A stretch of DNA of 64,000 nt from Alopecurus myosuroides. Its lineage: Eukaryota; Streptophyta; Magnoliopsida; Poales; Poaceae. Both the position numbers and the translations under genes were made by a program. Positions within the stretch are counted from its first letter, which is position 1. Each line of letters starts with the position of its first letter. Positions 57,703 to 64,000 of this stretch are shown here, piece after piece. The notes beneath the pieces were generated by a model that worked only from the letters and a program-made list of their open reading frames with translations, was not told where the DNA came from and did no database searches. Where the stretch lies: NCBI GenBank assembly GCA_028641055.1, contig CM054058.1, forward strand, positions 81,094,392-81,158,391, read 5' to 3'.

Positions 57703-60198
57703 CTATTTCTCCGCCGACCCGGAGCCTATGATGGCTACGCGGTCGGGGAACTCGGGGTCGACCTGGATCTTCTTTGTTTCCTGGGAGGCCTGGAACACGG
57801 TCCCATGTTGCGTACTCGGCACACCTTGCGCACCAGCCTGCGCGGATTGCGCCATGGCCACCACCTCGTACATCTTCTTCTTCTCGGCAGCGATCACCAT
57901 TGACTCCGCCAACTGCGAACTAGCAGAGGCACACTCCATGGACTTCTTGTAATCACCAGAGATAGTAATTATGCCATTGGGACCAGGGATCTTCATCTTC
58001 AGATGTGCGACATGAGTAGAGGCCATGAACTTGCTCAGAGCAGGCCTGCCGAGTAGAGCATGGTAGGGGCTCTGATGATCAACCACTTCAAACTGCAGGC
58101 GCTCTGTGCGGCAGTTCTCCCTGGTGCCGAATAGCACATCTATCCATACTCGGCCAATCGGGTTGCACGAGATCCCGGGCACAATACCATGGAAGGTGGT
58201 CTTGCTGGGCAGCATCATGTTCTCGGCGAAGCCGAGCTTCTCGAGTGTGTCTTTGTACACGATTTTGATGCTGCTGCCGTTGTCGATTAGCACCTTGCTG
58301 AACCTCACATTCTTCTCGGGACCCAGGAAGGTAGGATCCAGCACCAAGGCGTAGCTACCCGGGTTGGGAATCACCTTGGGATGATCTACTCGGGACCACC
58401 TGATCTCCTGGTCACACCAATACATGTAGTGAGGGACAGCAGGAATCACTGCATTGACCTCCATGGCATGCATGTGCTGTGATTGCTTGTCGACTGGCTC
58501 AGAAGTGAAGATCATGTAGCTCTCATGGTGCTCTTGGTACTGGTTGGAGCCTCCGCCCCCATTGTTGTTGTTGTTGTTGTTGTTGTTGCCCTGGTAGTTG
58601 TTGTTGTTGCCTCTGTTGTTGTTGCGGTTGTAGTTGTTGTTGTTGTTGCGATAGCTCTCATTGTTGAAGTGACGGTTGGCTCCTAAAGCCACTTGGTTCA
58701 CATTTTCCCTTCTTGGAAACACTGGCGGCCGAGCTGCGGGTGCGCGAGTAGGCTGCACATTGGCATTGGCTGCTGGCGGAGGAGGAGGAGGAGGCAAGCC
58801 ATCATTCTTGATCACATCCCACCACTCGCACTGCCGAGTAGTGTGGTTAGCAGGCCTTGAGGGGTGATGAGTGTGAAAACTGCATGGGCCATCCTTCATG
58901 CCGTCAAAGACGAACTTCCTCGGCTGCTCGGAGTTGCCGCTACCCGACTGAGGAGCACGGAATGGTTTCTTGTTGCCTTGGCCCTGGTTCTGGTTCTGCC
59001 CGTAGGCTCTAGCAGGTTTTTGCCTTTGGCTACCCCCAGCTCCAACAGTCACTGCATTCACCTCTTCAGGGTCGTACCGAGTATCTATTCGGTCACCCCT
59101 GCGCTTGTTGCGGAACTCGTTGCGCTTGCTGTTGCTGAAGTTTCTTCTCGGCTCAGAGGAGTCCATCAGTGGCTGAGTAGGATCACCGAGTGCGTACTGA
59201 TCTGCAATCTTGATGGTCTCTGCCAGAGTGTTTGGCATCTCCCTCTGCAACCTCTGCCACAACATACTGCCATGTCGGCAACCCTGCGCGAACCAAGTAA
59301 TCGCCTGGGCTTCATTCACACCTTCACAGGTGTTCCGCAATGTGCTCCACCGAGTAAGGTACTCGCGGTCTGTTACATATTCTCGCTGCCTGCAAGCGGA
59401 CAGCTGCTGTGGCCTATTCGGCCTCTTGTATGTGCTGGTGAAGTTGCTGATGAAGGCGTCCGAGAAGTCCAGCCAGCAATTGATGCTGTTCTTGGGCAGA
59501 TTGTTGAGCCAAGTGCGAGCTGGACCCTCTAGCATCTGAGGGACGTACCGAACCGCCCATCTCCGGTTGCCGTTTGCGATATGGACCGCGGTGACATAGT
59601 CATTGAGCCAATCTTCTGGTTTGGTGCTGCCGTTGTAGCTCTTGGTGCCCCTTGCAAGCTGGAAGCCCTTCACGGAAGGCTCGTTCATGATGCGCGGGCC
59701 AAAGCACTCGGGGCCAGGAGGACCTGTGCTCTCAAGCCGCGCCGACAAGATGATCCGGTCCAGCTGATGCCTTGCATCTCCAGGCGCCAACACGCGCTCG
59801 CCAACACGATCCTGGATATCATAGCCAGCCATCTCCATGGCCGAGTAGCCGTCATCATATCTATCCACCTGCACAGCTGCAGGCTGCTCCACCGGGTTGG
59901 CGACTGGCGCCACTGCACGCGGCTGCTGCCTCTGCCGAGTAGGCTGAGCTGCGGGATGCCGAGAAGGGCCTGGGCGCTCTCCATCTCGAGCCTGGCTTTG
60001 AGCTCTATGGTCTTGAAAGCCTGCTCCTGCAGCGTTGTGTCGAACGCCCGTTGCGGCTCTTCTCGCGGCTGGGATGCGGAGATGAGGCCTGATCGTTAGA
60101 TCTAGCCGCGTGCGAGTGCACCACCTGAGAAGCTCCGACACCAGGGTTGGCTTTTCGGAACTCCTCGTTCTGCCTAGCGGCCTCCAACACCAACTCAT
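57703..60198 (-). CDS. Tat-type gag-protease ORF
   Basis: About 830 codons open on the minus strand. The capsid part includes PEDWLNDYVTAVHIANGNRR, LNNLPKNSINCWLDFSDAFI and NTCEGVNEAQAITWFAQGCR. Downstream there is a Cys/His segment (CSFHTHHPSRPANHTTRQCE), a Pro tract and a long Asn-rich stretch encoded by GTT/AAC repeats (58561-58660). Near the C-terminus comes a protease (VLIDNGSSIKIVY, later HALLGRPALSKF). A TAG at 57705-57703 ends it in the same frame as the RT remnant. The upstream gag part lies in another frame (entry 60005-60910), overlapping at 60005-60198, so a single-base shift has probably occurred or is programmed. The uninterrupted length fits the element's young age. Confidence 0.8.
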   Translation of the reverse strand: MSWCWRPLGRTRSSEKPTLVSELLRWCTRTRLDLTIRPHLRIPAARRAATGVRHNAAGAGFQDHRAQSQARDGERPGPSRHPAAQPTRQRQQPRAVAPVANPVEQPAAVQVDRYDDGYSAMEMAGYDIQDRVGERVLAPGDARHQLDRIILSARLESTGPPGPECFGPRIMNEPSVKGFQLARGTKSYNGSTKPEDWLNDYVTAVHIANGNRRWAVRYVPQMLEGPARTWLNNLPKNSINCWLDFSDAFISNFTSTYKRPNRPQQLSACRQREYVTDREYLTRWSTLRNTCEGVNEAQAITWFAQGCRHGSMLWQRLQREMPNTLAETIKIADQYALGDPTQPLMDSSEPRRNFSNSKRNEFRNKRRGDRIDTRYDPEEVNAVTVGAGGSQRQKPARAYGQNQNQGQGNKKPFRAPQSGSGNSEQPRKFVFDGMKDGPCSFHTHHPSRPANHTTRQCEWWDVIKNDGLPPPPPPPAANANVQPTRAPAARPPVFPRRENVNQVALGANRHFNNESYRNNNNNYNRNNNRGNNNNYQGNNNNNNNNNGGGGSNQYQEHHESYMIFTSEPVDKQSQHMHAMEVNAVIPAVPHYMYWCDQEIRWSRVDHPKVIPNPGSYALVLDPTFLGPEKNVRFSKVLIDNGSSIKIVYKDTLEKLGFAENMMLPSKTTFHGIVPGISCNPIGRVWIDVLFGTRENCRTERLQFEVVDHQSPYHALLGRPALSKFMASTHVAHLKMKIPGPNGIITISGDYKKSMECASASSQLAESMVIAAEKKKMYEVVAMAQSAQAGAQGVPSTQHGTVFQASQETKKIQVDPEFPDRVAIIGSGSAEK

Positions 60199-60910
60199 TG
60201 AGCCTTTCCTGCTGCCTAACGCGCGCGTCGCTGTCGAGACGAGGCAACTCGGCAGCCACGGCCTCTGCAGCTCTAAGTGTCTTTGCAGGTGTGCTGTATC
60301 TAGACCTAGTGGAGGTGTTTGCGGTGGCGGACTGAGCGGGAACCTCTACAACTGTTGCCATCTCGGCGCCAAGGTTGCGCCGCGTGGCGCCTACTCTGCT
60401 AGCTCTCCTAGTAACTGGCGTGAATCCGTGAGCCTTGTTGTACTCAAGCTGATCTAAGCTAAGCTCTAGCCTGATCTTGTCCAACTCCGCCTGCTCGGCG
60501 AGCAGCTCCTGGCGTTGCCGCTCGAGCTGCTCCTTCATGCTCAGGAGCTCGAGGTCGGTGGGAGACGACATGCCTAGGCGCGCAGCAGACGCAGGGATAG
60601 TCGGGGTAGTGGAAGGCGGTAAGTTGCACTCCTTCTCGTAGGGCCGGTGAGTCCTGCCACCAACGCTCGGGCCAGCAAGGTCCCCAGCAACGACCGCAGC
60701 ACCTGGAGCACCCGTGCCTGCGTCCGCAGCCGAGCCAGCTGCCATCACCTCCGCGACGTCCGCGGAGCTGCCCCGCGGCCTCCCGCGTGCGGCGACAACA
60801 GCAGGCGGATCCTCCGCGTCATGCACCAGCTCGGGGTACGTGCAGTCGATGACGGTGGCGACGTAGACGAGGTGCGCGCCGAAGCAGATCACCGAGCCGC
60901 CCTCCGGCAT
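60005..60910 (-). CDS. Tat-type gag, N-terminal part in a different frame
   Basis: An open frame runs from the PBS region to 60005. Plausible starts are ATG 60910 (MPEGGSVICFGAHLVYVATV) and ATG 60571 (MSSPTDLELLSMKEQLERQR). The second begins a long coiled-coil-like helix (QRQELLAEQAELDKIRLELS) and ends in an Arg/Ser region. A gag start near 60571 is more typical, with the upstream part being leader read-through. It joins the main gag ORF by a frame change within 60005-60198. Confidence 0.5.
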   Translation of the reverse strand: MPEGGSVICFGAHLVYVATVIDCTYPELVHDAEDPPAVVAARGRPRGSSADVAEVMAAGSAADAGTGAPGAAVVAGDLAGPSVGGRTHRPYEKECNLPPSTTPTIPASAARLGMSSPTDLELLSMKEQLERQRQELLAEQAELDKIRLELSLDQLEYNKAHGFTPVTRRASRVGATRRNLGAEMATVVEVPAQSATANTSTRSRYSTPAKTLRAAEAVAAELPRLDSDARVRQQERLNELVLEAARQNEEFRKANPGVGASQVVHSHAARSNDQASSPHPSREKSRNGRSTQRCRSRLSRP

Positions 60911-61050
60911 GGCCCTGCCGCTGAAATCGCCGGCGTTGTCGGTGACGAAGTCGAAGGAGCCGAATCTGTGGACAAGGCCACAGACCACGCGCTCTCCAGT
61001 AGCAGAAATCGATCCCGTCCGAACGGAAACTCCAGCCAGCGCCGCTGGTT

Positions 61051-61068
61051 GCCCCACGGTGGGCGCCA
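61051..61068 (-). other. Primer binding site of the Tat-type element
   Basis: TGGCGCCCACCGTGGGGC on the minus strand, two bases inside the 5' LTR. Confidence 0.75.
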
Positions 61069-61070
61069 AC

Positions 61071-61941
61071 TGTCGTGGTGGTGTCACGGCAGATGCCATA
61101 GGATGGCTAAAGATGTGGGGACGAAGGACGCTGGAGGTGCTCGGGGAGGGATCACGCGACGAGTAGCCGCGTGAGGTAAGAACTAAACACTGCAAACAAC
61201 ACGATCTACCCAGGTTCAGGGCCCTCGTGAGGAGGTAAAACCCCTACTCCTGCCTTTCTTTGTGTATTCTGATGTCTCACCGAGTAGCCACAGTACAATG
61301 GTTCTTGCTACCGAGTAGCCACCCTTCTCTCTACGTGATGAGCTAGGTCAAGAATCTAGGGTTTCCTCCTTGTGATCGTCGTCCCTCGCGCAGGAGGCGG
61401 CGGGGCACCTTATATACACGGTGCCCTGCCGGATACGTCCAAATACAAACAAGTGTCGACATTGTGTGCACACCGTCCTTCTTCCGAGTTGCCGCTGACA
61501 GCTTTGGCTTCTAAGCTTGTCCTGATGCGGAAAGTCGTTGGGCAAAACCAAGTAACCAGTCTGTTATCACTGTGCGAACACAGAGTGGGTCCGCCTATCC
61601 TGCGACGGCCTGCTGACACACTGTCGCTGTCAGGCACGCCGGCCCCAGATGAACAGTGCTGTGAATAGTGCCAAGTACGGACCCGGGATACGCGGGATCC
61701 GTGTCAGAACGGCTCCTTTGACTTCTGGCCCGAGTAGATTCCCGCCAATCTTACTCGGACCAGCTCTTCTACTCGAACGGACATAACTTGTTTGATATCT
61801 CCTTCTGGTCATCTTTTCGTAAGACCGAGTAGCAGTCGACCGGGTAGCAAGTACCGGGTAGGCGGCTACTCGACCAAACTTCTCTTCTGACTGTTGTCTT
61901 TACCACTTGCCTTTACCCTACTCGGGGGTAACCCCCCGACA
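61071..61941 (-). repeat. 5' LTR of the Tat-type element
   Basis: 871 bp, differing from 54434-55305 by three substitutions and a one-base indel. Its promoter-like TATATAAG on the minus strand lies in the loop of an inverted repeat at 61403-61426. Confidence 0.92.
61403..61426 (-). promoter_or_regulatory. LTR TATA box inside a perfect 7-bp inverted repeat
   Basis: GGGCACC, ten bases containing TATATA, then GGTGCCC. On the minus strand this gives TATATAAG in the right orientation to drive the element. The same structure lies in the 3' LTR. Confidence 0.5.
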
Positions 61942-64000
61942 GTATTTCTCCAGCGGGTCTAGGGTTTCACCGGGAGGGGGGCTACAGAGCGTTTCGATCC
62001 CAACAAAAGCTAGGGGGTGCCATACCATGATAGTATAGGTGTGTTGTGTGCTTTGGATTTCAAAGATTGCTCTCGGGGTGTGACCAAGCTTCACCGGCAT
62101 CCACTTCTCTCTCCTAGGCGCTTATAGGGTGAAACTCCCGTATCGGACCAAACATCGTGAATCTTCCGAAGAGGTAGGTTCTACCTTTTCGTTTTGTGTT
62201 CCTATGGGCTATGCTAGAACAACCAAGCAAATAGTTCCACATTGCTACCCCCTTTCGACGCAGTTACCGCGTGTTTCCGTATAAGTCAGGTATATCTCCA
62301 GCGGGTAGGGTTTCACCGGGAGGGGGGCTACGGAGCGTCTGGATCCCAACACAAACTAGGGGGTGCCATACCATGATAGTATAGGTGTGTTGTGTGCTTT
62401 GGATGTCAAAGATTGCTCTCCAGGGTGTGACCCAGCTTCACCGGCATCCACTTCTCTCTCGTGAGCGCTTATACGGTGAAACTCCCGTATCGGACCAAAC
62501 ATCGTGAATCTTCCGAAGAGGTGGGTTATACCTTTTTGTTTTGTGTTCCTATGGGCTATCCTAGCACAACCGAGCAAATAGTTCCACATTGCTACCCCCT
62601 ATCGACGCCGTTACCGTGTGTTTCCGTATAAGTCAGGTATTTCTCCAGCGGGTCTAGGGTTTCACCGGGAGGGGGGCTACAGAGCGTCTGGATCCCAACA
62701 CAAGCTAGGGGGTGCCATACCATGATAGTATAGGTGTGTTGTGTGCTTTGGATGTCAAAGATTGCTCTCCGGGGTGTGACCCAGCTTCACCGGCATCCAC
62801 TTCTCTCTCGTAGGCGCTTATAGGGTGAAACTCTCGTATCGGACCAAACATCGTGAATCTTCCGAAGAGGTGGGTTCTACCTTTTTGTTTTGTGTTCCTA
62901 TGGGCTATCCTAGCACAACCAAGCAAATAGTTCCACATTTCTACCCCCTTTCGACGCAGTTACCGCGTGTTTCCGTATAAGTCAGGTATTTCTCCACCGG
63001 GTCTAGGGTTTCACCGGGAGGGGGCTACGGAGCATCTCGATCCCAACACAAGCTAGGGGGTGCCATACCATGATAGTATAGGTGTGTTGTGTGCTTTGGA
63101 TTTCAAAGATTGCTCTCGGGGTGTGACCCAGCTTCACCGGCATCCACTTCTCTCTCCTAGGCGCTTATAGGGTGAAACTCCCGTATCGGACCAAACATCG
63201 TGAATCTTCCGAAGAGGTGGGTTCTACCTTTTCGTTTTGTGTTCCTATGGGCTATGCTATCACAAACAAGCAAATAGTTCCACATTGCTACCCCCTTTCG
63301 ACGCAGTTACCGCGTGTTTCCGTATAAGTCAGGTATTCCTCCAGCGGGTCTAGGGTTTCACCGGGAGGGGGGCTACGGAGCGTCTGGATCTCAACACAAG
63401 CTAGGGGGTGCCATACCATGATAGTATAGGTGTTTTGTGTGCTTTGTATGTCAAATATTGCTCTCCGGGGTGTGACCCAGCTTCACCGGCATCCACTTCT
63501 CTCTCGTAGGCGCTTATAGGGTGAAACTCCCGTATCGGACCAAACATCGTGAATCTTCCGAACATGTGGGTTCTACCTTTTTGTTTTGTGTTCCTATGGG
63601 CTATCCTAGCACAACCAAGCAAATAGTTCCACATTGCTACCCTATTTCGACGCCGTTACCGCGTGTTTCCGTATAAGCCAGGTATTTCTCCAGCGAGTCT
63701 AGGGTTTCACCGGGAGGGAGGCTACGGAGCGTCTAGATCCCAACACAAGATAGGTGGTGCCATATAATGATAGTATAGGTGTGTTGTGTGCTTTGGATGT
63801 CAAAGATTGCTCTCCGGGGTGTGACCCAGGTTCAACGGCATCCACTTCTCTCTCGTAGGCGCTTATAGGGTGAAACTCTCGTATCCAACCAAACATCGTG
63901 AATCTTCCGAAGAGGTGGGTTCTACCTTTTTGTTTTGTGTTCCTATGGGCTATACTAGCACAACCAAGCAAATAGTTCCACATTGCTACCCCTTTCGACG
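61942..64000 (+). repeat. 349-bp tandem array of MULE copy 2, part after the Tat insertion
   Basis: GTGAATC starts at 62158, 62504, 62853, 63200, 63549 and 63898, with periods of 346-349 bp. It continues to the window edge, so the right MULE carries at least eight units against fewer than four in the left copy. Confidence 0.9.

Larger units (their letters stand above)
54429..61946 (-). mobile_element. Non-autonomous Tat-type Ty3/gypsy retrotransposon
   Basis: The element spans 54434-61941 (7.5 kb) and is flanked by perfect GTATT duplications (54429-54433 and 61942-61946). LTRs of 872 and 871 bp start TGTCG and end CGACA, with only three substitutions and one indel between them, so insertion is very recent. 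On the minus strand: PBS at 61068-61051, gag, protease, then only the first part of RT. RNase H and integrase are absent. On the plus strand between the RT remnant and the 3' LTR lies an antisense, probably spliced ORF, a hallmark of the grass Tat lineage. It must rely on a relative for pol. Confidence 0.92.
49106..64000 (+). mobile_element. MULE, right copy (transposase-bearing), extends beyond the window
   Basis: Begins at 49106 with GGGTTTTTTATCGAATTGCCC, near-identical to the right terminus of the element at 2779-9378. Order: terminal and subterminal block (to about 49378), transposase gene with internal deletion (49728-52018), 203-bp array (52145-52600), unique block with promoter motifs (52600-53600), and 349-bp array (53600 to the window end), interrupted by a Tat-type element at 54434-61941. 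The far TIR and any second gene lie past 64000, so the target duplication (left flank AAAAGAAAA, 49097-49105) cannot be verified. Confidence 0.8.

Noticed and set aside
53800..63983. Repeated 77-codon frames starting MWNYLL on the minus strand
   Set aside because: One frame per 349-bp unit. Conservation follows from array homogenisation, units differ by indels, and no promoter or frame continuity is seen.

Overview
The window looks like nuclear DNA from a grass, most likely a large-genome pooid (Triticeae- or oat-like). The grounds are nested Ty3/gypsy LTR retrotransposons of Athila, Tat and chromovirus type, MULE and PIF/Harbinger DNA transposons, a grass-type F-box family fragment, and one SABATH methyltransferase with short introns. 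No prokaryotic, organellar or rRNA signature was seen. The species cannot be fixed from sequence alone.

Layout, left to right. 1-425: edge of a minus-strand copia-like element that cuts into an F-box-associated gene (426-1253). 1.69-2.75 kb: downstream DNA present again in diverged form at 10.5-11.46 kb. Between these copies sits a complete 6.6 kb MULE (2779-9378) with a perfect 9-bp target duplication. 11.67-17.2 kb: decayed low-copy and transposon-derived sequence (Harbinger transposase remnant, a 740-bp tandem duplication with a 37-G run, an unknown GC-rich pseudogene, a B3-like gene remnant). 17322-31991: a chromovirus-type gypsy element with 4.4 kb LTRs and TTATA target duplications. 32895-43126: an older Athila-type element on the minus strand. 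43.6-45.6 kb: a decayed gene with a probable NAM-associated C-terminal region. 47.15 kb: an F-box fragment. 47543-48997: an intact four-exon SABATH methyltransferase, the only gene here that looks complete. From 49106 past the window end: a second MULE of the same family, carrying an internally deleted transposase gene and interrupted at 54434-61941 by a very young non-autonomous Tat-type element that encodes an antisense, probably spliced ORF.

The main observation is the pair of related MULEs in opposite orientation about 45 kb apart. They share about 275 bp of terminal sequence, a 203-bp tandem array, a unique block with a CCAAT/heat-shock-element-like/TATA promoter, and a 349-bp tandem array, in the same order. 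Between the terminus and the 203-bp array they carry different genes: a MuDR-type transposase in the right copy and an unrelated Ala/Glu-rich ORF in the left copy. The left copy also shows a second small ORF near its far end. This suggests a modular MULE family with an exchangeable gene cassette and a conserved, possibly stress-responsive promoter for a second gene.

From LTR comparison by eye, the youngest event is the Tat element (3 substitutions in about 871 bp), then the chromovirus (about 50 in 4.4 kb), then the Athila element (about 3% in the first 300 bp compared).
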